This document shows, piece by piece, positions 31,013 to 40,639 of a stretch of DNA of 64,000 bases. The number at the start of each line of letters is the position of its first letter. The first letter of the stretch is position 1. The position numbers and the translations under genes are program-made. The stretch is from Paulinella micropora. Its lineage: Eukaryota; Cercozoa; Imbricatea; Euglyphida; Paulinellidae. Below the pieces are notes generated by a model that was given only the letters and a program-made list of their open reading frames with translations, searched no databases and was not told the origin of the DNA. The stretch covers positions 163,501-227,500 of the forward strand of contig WBZZ01003208.1 of NCBI GenBank assembly GCA_019918135.1. The letters are read 5' to 3'.

Positions 31013-31825
31013 TTATCTCTGTTTCAAAAGATTGAAGAATGATGTAAATAAATTAAAATAATTAGTCTCCCTGTAAATCAACAAAGTCATAACAACTCCC
31101 AAACCATTGAGATTTATAGCCTGATCGTTTTCGTCTGTAAGATAAAACCTGAATACATTATTTGAACTGGTTGATAATTTCTTACCATACTCCGACCCGC
31201 TTCCGTCGTATATAACAGCACCAAAAGGAATTTCGTTGGCAGTATATATTTCTTGTAGCACGTGATTATCTCCTTCACCAACTAAGTCCGATTGAAGATA
31301 TAGAGTTTTTTCGCCAGTTAGAATAATTACATTTGGTGATTTAATAAAATCATTTGCAAAGAAATATGTGGAATTTCTATCAAACCCCATTACTTCGTGA
31401 ATACGGGTATCACCATCAAATATAAACCGCGGTTGAATACCTTTATTCTCTGACACACTGAATGTTAATTTACCATCTTCTGGTTCTATGTTGGTATTAT
31501 TACTGGATACAACATAAGTATAATTATTAGGGCTGTCTGCGGTTAGCACCTCCGACAACTTATTTTTTAGATTGTTCATTGTGTAGTTTCCCTCAGGTAT
31601 CGTAATTAAAGCCTCATACCCGTCTTCGCTAAGAGTAAAAGTATTGTATGGTGAAGCCACAGAGTAATACGACTTCGGCACATAAATATGAAGTATTTTA
31701 CAATGTGTGGGATTGTCCAGTGATTTTAAGTTTATTTCGTGTGTAAAGTCGCTATCTGTGCCTGTTATCCTGTTTTTACTATTGACATAATAGATACCAG
31801 AACTTCTTCCTCCCTTATACTCCAT
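31013..31825 (-). CDS. penton-like minor capsid protein
   Basis: A 270-residue protein from the ATG at 31825. The N-terminus has the I-Y-Y-V-N-S-K-N-R-I-T-G motif and a D-S-D-F-T-H segment, typical of penton proteins of PLVs and related viruses, followed by a beta-rich body. Single jelly-roll vertex proteins of this size sit beside capsid genes in the same viruses. The element B copy (59268-60080) has the same length and is also intact. Vertex pentamer is the probable role. Confidence 0.8.
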   Translation of the reverse strand: MEYKGGRSSGIYYVNSKNRITGTDSDFTHEINLKSLDNPTHCKILHIYVPKSYYSVASPYNTFTLSEDGYEALITIPEGNYTMNNLKNKLSEVLTADSPNNYTYVVSSNNTNIEPEDGKLTFSVSENKGIQPRFIFDGDTRIHEVMGFDRNSTYFFANDFIKSPNVIILTGEKTLYLQSDLVGEGDNHVLQEIYTANEIPFGAVIYDGSGSEYGKKLSTSSNNVFRFYLTDENDQAINLNGLGVVMTLLIYRETNYFNLFTSFFNLLKQR

Positions 31826-31852
31826 GATGCGTATATTATAGATAAATATCTT

Positions 31853-33901
31853 TTAGATAAATGTATTAAATCCATCTCCATACCCATTCTGTGCTTTCAA
31901 CTTTTCCGCTTCTTCTTCTTTTAAGTCTGTGAAACCCGAACTAAACTTAAATCGGTTGCCTTTCGCCCGCTCCATTAAAAATCTCATACTATGCCAACCG
32001 CACGTGTCTGAGGTGTTGGATTGTTGTTTTACTTGATTAACCTTCATTAACAAATAACTATCGGGGTGGCTTTTATCTATTAGCCTTTTCATTTGTTGCT
32101 GAAAGTATTCCGTTGGTTGGTAAAGTGCTAATGGGTCATACACTTCCACTGACCTGTCTTTATCCAGACTTACCCATATAGCAATCCAATGAGACCCCGC
32201 TTGTTTGTGATTATCCAAATTCATAATAAATCCGTATCGTTTTCTTTTTTCTGGATTTAGTTTGTAGATTTCATCACTGGCTATCGCTCCGAGATACCAT
32301 CCATATTTTTTCATTATGTCGTCTATTTCATTAGTCATTAAACCACGACCCTCACCTTGTAATGGGACTTGCTCTGGCTGTTGCTCTTGCTCTGTCAGAT
32401 CTATTTCAACGCGTTGAAATAGATCGGGTTGCTGTGGTTGTGGCTCTGGTTGCTGTGGTTGTGTCTCTGGTGGCGGTGGTAGCGGTGTCTCCGCGACGCT
32501 CGGGGGTATGGTAGGGGGTGGAACCCCCTCCAGTGGCATCCCTTCATCAACATTTAAATCCGCTGAAACTTGTTTATCTACATTTGGGTCTATTGTCATT
32601 TTGTTAGTTAGAGTATTTACAAAATCATGTTTGTTCATTGTGTGTTTCCAATCTTTGCGGGCTAAGTATTTTTTTATTTTCGCTATTGAAAATACCTTAT
32701 CAATTAATTCATTTAATGTCTTCGCTCCACTACCTTTTTGCTCATTAATACCCATATACTCTTCATATCTAGCGTAATCCGCCACTTTTCTTTTTACGTT
32801 TTTCACCTCACTTCCAACATCAATATTAAACCTTTTAATCATGTTAATTATCCAATTTGAAGTGTCTTTGTAATTTAATTTTTTATGTCCATCATTATCT
32901 AGTCTCTTTTTTAAAGCCTGTGCTAACTCTTTTATAGTAATGGTTGGGTGATAAGTTTTTGAAAATCCAGAGATTAAAAATTGATTAATTTGTAAATTTT
33001 CAAGATGCTTACCCTTTTCTTCCACTTTCTTTTTTTCCTTTTCAAGTTTTTCTTTATATTCTTCTGCTAACTTTTTCTGTTCTTCTAAAGATGTCGCTGT
33101 GGCTATAGCCATCTGAATATCTTGACTGGCTTTTTGTAAGTCTTTGAGACTCATCTTTTTAATGAATTTATCTGTATATCCTGCTAATTTCAGTGTTTCA
33201 ATATCTTTCTGCTTTTGCTTTTTTTCTTCCTCATATTGCTCTTTTGTTTTCAATGGTGCTTCATCTCCTAAATTAGGTAAGGCTGGTGCTTGTGGAATAT
33301 CTCCAACACGTTGGAGATTTGGTGCTTGTGGTTGTCCCTGTTGTTGTGGCATGATATATTGATACTGCTGTGGCGGTGGCATAATAGCCAATCTTTGGTT
33401 CCTTTGCTGTTCGTATTGTAAATCCTCTATGAGTTTTTGCTCCCTCCTTAGTTCTCTGTCTTTTTGCTCTTGTCGTTCCTTGATATCGGATAGTTCATTG
33501 CGGTGTATCCTTGCTAACTCATCCTGCCTTTCCTTCACATCTGCTACGTCTTTTCGTTCTAGCCTTTTCTTTTCTTCTTCAGCATCCTCCCTTTTCTTCT
33601 TTTCCTTTTCTTCCTCGTCATGTATTAACTCATATTTCTTTTGTAAGTTGCTTTGTATTTGGTTTCGGTTCTCGTGTTCAAGACGATTGAAATCAGATTT
33701 GATTATTTTTTCCCTTGGTTTGCGGCTAGACCTTTGCGACTTTGGTTTGCTAATATATTTCATAAAAAGTTTAACGATTTGTAATGTGCTTAAATCATTT
33801 GTTTTCTTACCAAAATTAAGATAATATTTTTTACCCTTCTGGATAATATATGGCCTCCCGCTCTTATTTCTATAAACTCGTGGTGGACGGACTTTCGCCA
33901 T
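31853..33901 (-). CDS. Ulp1/adenain-type maturation protease with a long N-terminal region
   Basis: About 682 residues from the ATG at 33901; an upstream in-frame ATG at 33952 would lie inside the R1 hairpin and is thought less likely. The first 60 residues are basic with K-V-R-P-P-R-V-Y-R-N-K-S-G. A long Lys/Glu/Gln coiled region and a Pro/Gln-rich linker follow. The last ~170 residues are a C48/adenain-like cysteine protease: the G-S-H-W-I-A-I histidine, the E-V-Y-D-P-L aspartate, and the D-T-C-G-W-H-S-M-R-F cysteine. It would process capsid and core precursors. Two palindromes interrupt it (32398-32425 and 33299-33318). The element B copy is frameshifted. Confidence 0.85.
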   Translation of the reverse strand: MAKVRPPRVYRNKSGRPYIIQKGKKYYLNFGKKTNDLSTLQIVKLFMKYISKPKSQRSSRKPREKIIKSDFNRLEHENRNQIQSNLQKKYELIHDEEEKEKKKREDAEEEKKRLERKDVADVKERQDELARIHRNELSDIKERQEQKDRELRREQKLIEDLQYEQQRNQRLAIMPPPQQYQYIMPQQQGQPQAPNLQRVGDIPQAPALPNLGDEAPLKTKEQYEEEKKQKQKDIETLKLAGYTDKFIKKMSLKDLQKASQDIQMAIATATSLEEQKKLAEEYKEKLEKEKKKVEEKGKHLENLQINQFLISGFSKTYHPTITIKELAQALKKRLDNDGHKKLNYKDTSNWIINMIKRFNIDVGSEVKNVKRKVADYARYEEYMGINEQKGSGAKTLNELIDKVFSIAKIKKYLARKDWKHTMNKHDFVNTLTNKMTIDPNVDKQVSADLNVDEGMPLEGVPPPTIPPSVAETPLPPPPETQPQQPEPQPQQPDLFQRVEIDLTEQEQQPEQVPLQGEGRGLMTNEIDDIMKKYGWYLGAIASDEIYKLNPEKRKRYGFIMNLDNHKQAGSHWIAIWVSLDKDRSVEVYDPLALYQPTEYFQQQMKRLIDKSHPDSYLLMKVNQVKQQSNTSDTCGWHSMRFLMERAKGNRFKFSSGFTDLKEEEAEKLKAQNGYGDGFNTFI
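32398..32425. repeat. perfect 28 bp palindrome within the protease gene
   Basis: The core is tatttcaacgcgttgaaata, extended by gatc at both ends. It lies in the Pro/Gln-rich linker upstream of the catalytic domain, and the element B protease has no comparable sequence at this site. Confidence 0.8.
33299..33318. repeat. palindrome within the protease gene
   Basis: A 20 bp inverted repeat with 9 bp arms (atctccaac and its complement) and one central mismatch. Its sequence matches the copies in the terminal repeats. It encodes an N-L-Q-R-V-G-D-I type peptide, absent from the element B protease. Confidence 0.8.
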
Positions 33902-33920
33902 TTTCACATTCTTAGTCTTT

Positions 33921-34064
33921 GATATTTTAGAATTACGCTCCATGCTTCGCATTCCCGCTTATTCTAAAACATCTATTTTTCTTTATTAAAAAAATTAATC
34001 TGAAACGATGGTTATCAACAAACGAGAATGAGCAAAGCGAATGAGAGTGAAGTTGATAACTATC
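33921..34064. repeat. R1 and R2 hairpin pair between protease and pX genes
   Basis: R1 (33921-33973) has gatattttagaat arms around a GC-rich loop. R2 (34007-34064) has ATCAAC/GTTGAT-type arms around a loop with agcaaagcgaatgag. R1 stands just upstream of the protease start at 33901, and R2 overlaps the stop of the pX gene. A matching pair occupies the same junction in element B (57236-57382). Confidence 0.75.
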
Positions 34065-34383
34065 AGCGAAACTTTACAGCACCTCCTCGTTGCTTACCAT
34101 ACCCAAGTTTTGCAGCAGTAGCACTAACACTACCCGCGTAAGGCACCCCAACACTACTCAATGCCCCCGCAGTCCTAGAGATTACCTTATTATCGCGAAG
34201 GAATTTATTAACAGCCAAGGCAGTTTTTCCGACCTTTGCCCAGTTAATCTTTCCTCCCTTTTGACCGCTCTTCTTCTTTGATCTTGTCCGAGATACTTTT
34301 TTTCCCCCTTTCTGTGGCATTGATGGATTGTATCCGATGTTATATCCTGATGGTTGTGAAATTATCACTGGTGATACTGGCAT
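34063..34383 (-). CDS. adenovirus pX-like basic core or minor capsid protein
   Basis: A 106-residue protein from the ATG at 34383. The middle is very Lys/Arg/Gly-rich, then comes W-A-K-V-G-K-T-A-L-A-V-N-K-F-L-R, followed by a Gly/Ser/Ala-rich end with V-G-V-P-Y-A-G-S-V and a terminal Y-G-K-Q-R-G. It fits the small pX-like proteins of Polinton-type viruses, which bind DNA or line the capsid. The element B homologue (56907-57233) is intact. Confidence 0.7.
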   Translation of the reverse strand: MPVSPVIISQPSGYNIGYNPSMPQKGGKKVSRTRSKKKSGQKGGKINWAKVGKTALAVNKFLRDNKVISRTAGALSSVGVPYAGSVSATAAKLGYGKQRGGAVKFR

Positions 34384-34420
34384 ATATAATACAGAAAAAT
34401 AATTATAAAATTATAATTTT

Positions 34421-35242
34421 TTATTTCAAACGATAAGCAAAGTTTTTTCTTAATTCATCATCAACACTTGAAACATAAAGAAAATTAAATCTCTCTTTCG
34501 TCGCCTCGTGATACTTTTGAAGAAAGTAATCAAAATCAAAAGATAAGTCTAAGTGCTTATACACGAGTTCCATTTTGTCCTGAGACTGGCTTGGAAAGAT
34601 TAACAAATAATCTAACTGCTTAATGGCTTCTGGTCGTAGGTCGTTCAGATACTGACTAGACATAATCACCTTTGATTTATAGTGTCTGTTCTTTTTTAAC
34701 AAATCGCTTACGGACTTGTCTCTTAATCCGCTTCCTAAATCATCCAAAACAAAAACAACCTCTGGAGTAACATACTTAGAAGGTCTCTCTTTTTTTTCAA
34801 TTGTTGTTTTAGTTTTCTCCTCTTTTCCAAAATAAAGAAACTTCGGCTTCTCCATTGGCTCTTCATCATCCTGTTTAATTTCTCCTTCTTGCTCTTCGTC
34901 TGGTTTATTCAGCTTGTCCAACTCGTAATCAATAATATTCACCCCGTCTGATTTAAGAAAAGTATATACCGCCATCGGGTTGCCTCTGTTCTTAAAGTGC
35001 TTTACCATTGCTTTATAAATGTAGTCCTTGTGGATTGTTGAAGCGATAATAACGATAAGGGTTTTTCTGTCTGTTGTCCGTTTCAGTATTTCAAAGAGTG
35101 CTGTTGTTTTACCGCTCTTCTTTCTAGCAAGTAGAAATATGTTGGCATACGGCTCATTGAATAATTTATAACCCTTGGCTTTTTTATTTCCATCACCCTC
35201 TTGTTTTACTGGCTTCACCTTGACATTGTTTATCTTAAGCAT
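34421..35242 (-). CDS. A32/FtsK-HerA-type DNA packaging ATPase
   Basis: A 273-residue protein; the start at 35242 was chosen because the element B copy begins at the same Met-Leu-Lys. Walker A is A-R-K-K-S-G-K-T-T (residues 39-47). Walker B is V-V-F-V-L-D-D-L-G (about residue 155). An arginine and Gln-rich sensor region follows. This is the packaging motor that fills preformed capsids in PRD1/adenovirus lineage viruses. Neighbours are the pX gene downstream and the 120-residue gene upstream. Confidence 0.9.
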   Translation of the reverse strand: MLKINNVKVKPVKQEGDGNKKAKGYKLFNEPYANIFLLARKKSGKTTALFEILKRTTDRKTLIVIIASTIHKDYIYKAMVKHFKNRGNPMAVYTFLKSDGVNIIDYELDKLNKPDEEQEGEIKQDDEEPMEKPKFLYFGKEEKTKTTIEKKERPSKYVTPEVVFVLDDLGSGLRDKSVSDLLKKNRHYKSKVIMSSQYLNDLRPEAIKQLDYLLIFPSQSQDKMELVYKHLDLSFDFDYFLQKYHEATKERFNFLYVSSVDDELRKNFAYRLK

Positions 35243-35253
35243 CATATATATTA

Positions 35254-35616
35254 TTAAGCAAGAAATTCCAAACACACAACAATTCGCCCCGCTAAATTTC
35301 CTGTGTCAATATTTCCGCTGTCAGTTTCAAGGATTTTAAATGTATATTGGCCGTCAGTCCATCCTACAACACCCAAATTATAACCGAGATTTGAAATGTT
35401 TGCTATATTACTATCCGCGAATGTTCCAATAATTCCAATTCTATCCATGTAAAGAATTCTGGTTTTGGTTTCGGTCTGGTCGTTCATATAGTGGATAAAT
35501 TTTACATTCATTTTGGTGGGTGTGAATGACATTTGGATATTCTTATTAAATGTTTTGCTTCCTCCCGCAAAATCATTGCTCAGAAAAATAATCTTTTGGT
35601 ATTTATAGTCAGTCAT
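35254..35616 (-). CDS. conserved beta-rich small virion protein
   Basis: A 120-residue protein from the ATG at 35616. It begins with K-Y-Q-K-I-I-F-L-S-N-D-F and is mostly beta-strand-like with many Thr and Asn, about the size of a small single-domain capsid or cement protein. It is almost identical to the element B copy (55533-55895). The start codon shares the bases CATG with the start of the divergent Cys-rich gene, so no promoter fits between them. Function is unknown. Confidence 0.65.
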   Translation of the reverse strand: MTDYKYQKIIFLSNDFAGGSKTFNKNIQMSFTPTKMNVKFIHYMNDQTETKTRILYMDRIGIIGTFADSNIANISNLGYNLGVVGWTDGQYTFKILETDSGNIDTGNLAGRIVVCLEFLA

Positions 35617-35875
35617 GGTTATATTACTGATTATAAACTTTTTAATAATCAAAATATTTTCGCGGACTGCCTGCGACTTTTACTCACGGATAAGTGAAAA
35701 AAAGAATATTAGTTGTGTTTATTGTATTCAAAAGGGTATAGATACTAAATTTAAATGTATTTACAAACCGATGAGTGATTGGTGTGTTAGTTTTGATGAA
35801 GCCATTCCTTTAATGTGTGCGGGTAGTGATGCTTCTTGGTATAAAATACATACCTATGAATGTTCATTTCTTTGA
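35615..35875 (+). CDS. small Cys-rich secreted or membrane protein
   Basis: An intact 86-residue protein from the ATG at 35615. It has a hydrophobic N-terminus (about residues 2-16, a probable signal or anchor), then S-R-T-A-C-D-F-Y-S-R, a C-V-Y-C pair and C-terminal Cys, Trp and Tyr residues. Homologues occur in element B (intact) and element C (broken). The odd plus-strand orientation inside an otherwise leftward virion cluster is conserved. A small envelope or secreted factor is likely. Confidence 0.65.
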   Translation: MVILLIINFLIIKIFSRTACDFYSRISEKKNISCVYCIQKGIDTKFKCIYKPMSDWCVSFDEAIPLMCAGSDASWYKIHTYECSFL

Positions 35876-36205
35876 AGAAGGTGATGGAAGGCATATCCCA
35901 ATCAAAAGTGTTAAAATACCGACATAAGTATTAGCAACCTCACAAGGTAAGTTCTTTTCAGATAGCCTTACGATACAAAGGGTTATAATGGAGATAATGA
36001 TACCCATTTGAAATAAGTATTTAATAAGTCGGCTGTCTGTCGGTCTGTTTGTTATACAACAACAATTCCAGTTATCTTCCAATTCGTGCTCTACTTTTTT
36101 TTCCTCATTCTTCAATGAAATGTCTAAAACACGATTTTTCAACTCTGGTGTTAGTTCGCCGTCTATTTCAATGACTGGCGGTGGGGGGTGTAATCTAGGA
36201 GGCAT
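35864..36205 (-). CDS. small two-TM membrane protein, element A copy
   Basis: An intact 113-residue protein from the ATG at 36205. It has D-G-E-L-T-P-E-L-K, a C-C-C cluster, and two hydrophobic helices in the C-terminal half ending in P-S-P-S. The start overlaps the fibre stop by 11 bp, and the end overlaps the Cys-rich gene end by 12 bp. It resembles copies in C and B. Likely a virion membrane protein. Confidence 0.75.
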   Translation of the reverse strand: MPPRLHPPPPVIEIDGELTPELKNRVLDISLKNEEKKVEHELEDNWNCCCITNRPTDSRLIKYLFQMGIIISIITLCIVRLSEKNLPCEVANTYVGILTLLIGICLPSPSSKK

Positions 36206-39200
36206 TAGTAGAAAATACGACTGCTCGTATTTCTGCTAGTTGGTTGGTTAAATCTTGTAATATATTAAGTAAAGTTTTATTTTCTTTTTCTAAATTAATC
36301 ACCCTATCTCGGACATGTCCGAGATTATCCGCCATGTGTTGAAATCCGCTTACCAATATTGGTATAAAACTTGTATATGTTATGCCTTCAAGGTAGCCTT
36401 CTCCATCCTCTGCTTTTACCCCACTTTCAGATACAAATTCAGGAAATACTTTTTTGACTTCGTCCGCAATAAATCCGTGGCCTTTATTTTCTTTCTTCTC
36501 ATCTGATTTCCAATAATATGAACAACAATTTATTTTCATTAGTTTATCGCAACAATCACCGCAGTCTAATGTTTTAATATCCGATTTTAGCCTCCTGTCC
36601 GAGGAGTTTGTCCAAGCACCATTTAGCGGGATATAATTATAACTACCTGACGGCTCACCAGTGGTAGAGTTTGAAGTAGTCCAAGCATGAAGCAAACCAG
36701 TTGAAGAAACAATTACACCATAATTCGTATATCCTCCCGATTTAAAAAATAGTTGCGGGTCGTTTGTAGAAGCGGGTCTTTTTCGTATTAATAAATTACC
36801 GCTGGATGCTGTTGGTAAAACTAACTCTCCCGACGTATTAATATTAATCGCCTCAGTGTAAGATATATTGTTTCCAACCGCTGTTCCTGAATTATAATAA
36901 AAAGCAAGTTTTCCACCTTTTTGAATTAGAAAGTTTGATCCGCTGTGGCTTGATTTCCAGTTTGTGCCATCAAAATAAGCATCAAAACTTAAATTGACAT
37001 TGTCGTGTGCCCAGTTTAGTTGTTGAAAAACTGGATAGGCATCGGTTGAAGTTATTGCCTGTATATGTGGCCCTGCGACATTACTCGCCGTTCCGTATAT
37101 TTCTAAACCACCTGTCGCTCCTACTCCTTTCGTTGAGTTGCCTATGATTATCGGCTTACCTAGTGCTGTTGTTATTTTATCGCTCGTTGTTAATGTTGTT
37201 GTTGATACACCCGCACTAGCCGTTATCAATCCCTTCGTCCATAATGTTCCGTTTGCCCCGTTTAATGACATTAACAATTGTTCGGACGAGTTCTCCCATA
37301 TAAATCCGTCGGTTGAAGCATTACTTACCCTAAATCTAACAGCAAAAGAAGTGAAATCATTGCCTGCAACCGCAGACCCTCCCGCTAGACTTCTGGTATT
37401 TGTTGCTCCTCCATTTGAAGCCATATAAATACCATAATTTGTATTGCCAGTGTCCCACAGAAATATTCCTCTTGTATTACCTCCATTAGTATTTCCTTGT
37501 ATAACTATGCTTGAACCTCCTGTCGCTGTTAATAATCCACTCGCCGTTAATGTGGTTGTTGATACTCCCGCGTTTGCCGTTATTAATCCACTCGCGGTTG
37601 CGGTTGTTGTTGATATACCCGCGGTTGAAGTAATTGTCGTTCCTGTTATTGTTCCGCCATTTGTTATGTTGTTTGAATTCATATCCAAGGCACCATAAAA
37701 CCGCATACCACCCGCATTATTAAAACGGACGATATCAGACGAAGCGGATTTATTATCCAAAAGTTTTGAAATATAAAGTCCCGCCCCTTTTACATCAGAT
37801 GCTACATTCGTAAATACATAACCTCGTTGGTTCGCGGTTCCACTTGAAGCAGTATTTAAAGTGTATAAGAAATACTGATAATCACCAGTCGTCTGTGAAA
37901 AGAATATATCTCCTCCGTTTTGGTTTAATATCCTCGCCCCATTATATGTTATATTTCCACCATTAATGATATCCACATTATTGAAATCGGCTTGGCTTAA
38001 CAAATTTAGTGCCCTTACATCATTTCTACTTCCATTAAATATCTTAATTCCTGTTATTGTTTGGTCTCCTGTTAGTTTTACATTTTGCCCGTCCAATGTG
38101 TCCGCATACCCTTTCGTCGCTCCATCCGTTGATAATGTCGGAGTTCCAAGGTTCGCTATTTTGCTACTATTACAATCTAGCCCCGAAGCATTTACCCAAC
38201 CGACTATCGTCCCATCAATAATAAAACTTATTTTTTTCGCAGAAATTTCAAAGTTGTAATATGTTGCTGTTTTCATATCCAAACTAGCAATTGACCCGAT
38301 ATTGGCTGTGGAGTTAAAAACCACGAATGTGCCCTTTGTTGTAGCATTTATTGAATTTCCCGTTATTTCAACACCACTGCTATATGTCTTAATTCCTGCT
38401 ATGGTTTGGTTTCCTGTTAATTTCACATTTTGCCCGTCTAATGTATCTACATAACTTTTGTTCGCCCCGTCCGTTGTCGCTGTTGGTGTGGCTAAGTTTG
38501 TAATTTTTCTGTTGTTCAAAGATAGTGTAGTGCCAGTTGCTGTCGCGATTACATTATCCCCCGCATATAAATCAACATATGACCCTGTTATTTGTATTGG
38601 ATAATAGCCCGCAGTTGCTATTTTTTGTGCCACAATCTCTCCTATATTTGTCGCCGTATCAAAGGCAATACCGATACCATCAAAAGCGGTTGGAGCCGTA
38701 GCACCCCGAACTTCTATTGTTGAAGTAAATTTTTTATTCCCTGCTATAGTTTGGTCTCCTGTTAGTTTTACGGCCGAAGTATCAAGAGTAGAAACATCAA
38801 CACCATCAACAAGATTAACATTTGTTATACTTTGGCTTTTCATATCAATCCCCGCACTAGCATTTATTATGTTGCTGAATGTTTTGGTTCCTGCTATAGT
38901 TTGGTCTCCTGTTAGTTTAACGACTGCGGTATCAAGGGTGGATACATCAATACCATCAACATTACCAACATTTGTTATGTTAAATCCTCCCATATTTAAA
39001 CTACCCGTCATAGCCGTTGTGCCGTCCTTTGCTAGTTTCGTATCGGTATATGCTTTTGTTGAAGCATCGCCGTCATAGAATGGTGCGGGCAGTCCGCTGA
39101 TTGCTGTCGTGCTGTTAAAATTTAAAACATTATTTGTCAATGTCATTCCACCCCCTGTTGTTGGAGCAAAAAGTATAGAAGAACCGACAATAGTTAGTGG

Positions 39201-39923
39201 ATAGCCCGTTACTCCACCTACCTCCGACGAATAGATAGAACCCATATTATTGTTGTAATTGAAGAATAACTTGCCAGTGTTTAATGGATTTGAGTCTTTT
39301 ACGGCTACATAAGTAGTAAATGTTTTATTCCCTGTTATGGTTTGGTCTCCTGTTAGTTTAACGACTGCGGTATCAAGAGCAGAAACATCAATACCATCAA
39401 CATTACCAACATTTGATACATTAAAACCTCCCATATTTAAATCCCCTATCATCATAGCGAGCCCATCCAATCTAAGAAAAGGTGAAGCAACATTTCTCCA
39501 TTGCCCCGTGCTATAAATGAGTAGTTGGTTATCGGTTGGTGTTGTTATGACTACATCACTTAAAGCATCTATTGATTTAGTCGCTATCCTTGTGTCAAAG
39601 TCCGTATTAGCCCTTGCTGTGGTGTAGTATAGATTGGTTCCTTCGGTTAAGTTGGTTGTGCTCTTTGTTGCTAATTGAGTGTCAAACCTAGCATTAGTAT
39701 AATATAAATTGGTGCCTTCTTTTACATCAGCCGTAGATTTTAAAGCCAACCTCGCATCAAATCGGCTGTTAGTAAAATAAAGATTTACGGGGTCGGCATC
39801 TTCTGGCACCCTATCTGTGTATAATCCCACTATGTTTGTGTTGGTAAGGTCTAAATTTTTAATATCTAGACTATCAACTGCGATTTCTGATAAACCTAGT
39901 AAGGATTTATATTGACTACCCAT
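36195..39923 (-). CDS. S74-type tail-fibre-like receptor-binding protein
   Basis: An intact 1,242-residue protein from the ATG at 39923. Residues 1-45 form a short anchor. About three ~24-residue units follow (a Y-x-T-x-x-R-F-D motif then L-A-x-K-S), and then a long shaft with five V-K-L-T-G-D/N-Q-T-I repeats. The last ~135 residues are an S74 intramolecular chaperone: S-D-R-R-L-K begins near residue 1108, with the dyad Ser and Lys present. Self-cleavage of such tips follows trimer folding. A palindrome (36306-36325) adds about eight residues near 1197-1204 that the element B copy lacks. Role: host recognition spike. Confidence 0.85.
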   Translation of the reverse strand: MGSQYKSLLGLSEIAVDSLDIKNLDLTNTNIVGLYTDRVPEDADPVNLYFTNSRFDARLALKSTADVKEGTNLYYTNARFDTQLATKSTTNLTEGTNLYYTTARANTDFDTRIATKSIDALSDVVITTPTDNQLLIYSTGQWRNVASPFLRLDGLAMMIGDLNMGGFNVSNVGNVDGIDVSALDTAVVKLTGDQTITGNKTFTTYVAVKDSNPLNTGKLFFNYNNNMGSIYSSEVGGVTGYPLTIVGSSILFAPTTGGGMTLTNNVLNFNSTTAISGLPAPFYDGDASTKAYTDTKLAKDGTTAMTGSLNMGGFNITNVGNVDGIDVSTLDTAVVKLTGDQTIAGTKTFSNIINASAGIDMKSQSITNVNLVDGVDVSTLDTSAVKLTGDQTIAGNKKFTSTIEVRGATAPTAFDGIGIAFDTATNIGEIVAQKIATAGYYPIQITGSYVDLYAGDNVIATATGTTLSLNNRKITNLATPTATTDGANKSYVDTLDGQNVKLTGNQTIAGIKTYSSGVEITGNSINATTKGTFVVFNSTANIGSIASLDMKTATYYNFEISAKKISFIIDGTIVGWVNASGLDCNSSKIANLGTPTLSTDGATKGYADTLDGQNVKLTGDQTITGIKIFNGSRNDVRALNLLSQADFNNVDIINGGNITYNGARILNQNGGDIFFSQTTGDYQYFLYTLNTASSGTANQRGYVFTNVASDVKGAGLYISKLLDNKSASSDIVRFNNAGGMRFYGALDMNSNNITNGGTITGTTITSTAGISTTTATASGLITANAGVSTTTLTASGLLTATGGSSIVIQGNTNGGNTRGIFLWDTGNTNYGIYMASNGGATNTRSLAGGSAVAGNDFTSFAVRFRVSNASTDGFIWENSSEQLLMSLNGANGTLWTKGLITASAGVSTTTLTTSDKITTALGKPIIIGNSTKGVGATGGLEIYGTASNVAGPHIQAITSTDAYPVFQQLNWAHDNVNLSFDAYFDGTNWKSSHSGSNFLIQKGGKLAFYYNSGTAVGNNISYTEAININTSGELVLPTASSGNLLIRKRPASTNDPQLFFKSGGYTNYGVIVSSTGLLHAWTTSNSTTGEPSGSYNYIPLNGAWTNSSDRRLKSDIKTLDCGDCCDKLMKINCCSYYWKSDEKKENKGHGFIADEVKKVFPEFVSESGVKAEDGEGYLEGITYTSFIPILVSGFQHMADNLGHVRDRVINLEKENKTLLNILQDLTNQLAEIRAVVFSTNAS
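36306..36325. repeat. in-frame palindrome within the fibre gene tip
   Basis: A perfect 20 bp palindrome, core ctcggacatgtccgag. The A fibre has about eight extra residues here compared with element B, where the flanking residues join directly. Confidence 0.82.
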
Positions 39924-39929
39924 TGTATA

Positions 39930-40074
39930 GATATTTTAGAATTGCGCTTCGTGCTGTCGCACTATCGCTTATTCTAAAACATCGGAAAAAATTTTAAGAA
40001 AAAATTAATAGGAAACGATGTTTATCAACAAACGTAAATGAGCAAAGCGAATGAGAGTGAAGTTGATAAATATC
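39930..40074. repeat. R1 and R2 hairpin pair upstream of the fibre gene
   Basis: R1 (39930-39983) lies directly before the fibre start at 39923 and R2 (40017-40074) follows it; the sequence is close to the pair at 33921-34064. Element B has R1 (51095-51148) plus a shortened R2-like hairpin (51028-51063) at the same place. Confidence 0.75.
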
Positions 40075-40125
40075 AAATAAATAATTAATTTGTAAATACT
40101 AAAAATATAAAAATCTTAGTATAGA

Positions 40126-40638
40126 ATGCCGTCCGCTGAAGCAAGTCGTAAGAACTGGGGTAGTGCTGTGGAAGGAATAAAAGCGAAAGCGAAACAACGA
40201 AAGATGGAGCATGCTAAAAATGTATTAGCACAATACCGAAATGCTGTAAAGCAAGAAGACGAAGATATGGAGGAACGAATAAAACAAATTGAAGAAAAGA
40301 ACTTGGCTAAGGATATTATTACTGAACGAGATAATGATGATAGTGAGGAGAAGAGTGAGAGTGAGGACGAGGTTGATTTCACTGATATAATTGCCGAAAA
40401 GATGGCGAAAATGAAAATCAAAAGAGCGAAGGCGGAGACTAAGAGAGCGAAGAAGAAGCCAGAGCCTGAGCCTGACGAAAGTGAAGAAAGTGAAAGCGAG
40501 AGTAGTGAAGAAGAAACACCAAAACCAAAGAAAGGTAAGAAGCAGAGTAGTGTAAGTGTGAAAGTATATAATCAATCATCTGGCGGTGCTAAGAAAGAAA
40601 AAAATAATGATGTTGAAAAATGTTTCTTAAAGTTTTAA
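40126..40638 (+). CDS. acidic/basic low-complexity protein
   Basis: A 170-residue protein from the ATG at 40126. It has a basic N-terminal third, a Ser/Glu/Asp-rich acidic middle, a Lys-rich stretch and an ending with V-Y-N-Q-S. Element B keeps the gene upstream of its fibre (50412-50935), but broken. Charge suggests nucleic-acid binding or phosphorylation-regulated assembly. It converges with the next gene with only 1 bp between. Confidence 0.55.
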   Translation: MPSAEASRKNWGSAVEGIKAKAKQRKMEHAKNVLAQYRNAVKQEDEDMEERIKQIEEKNLAKDIITERDNDDSEEKSESEDEVDFTDIIAEKMAKMKIKRAKAETKRAKKKPEPEPDESEESESESSEEETPKPKKGKKQSSVSVKVYNQSSGGAKKEKNNDVEKCFLKF

Positions 40639-40639
40639 T

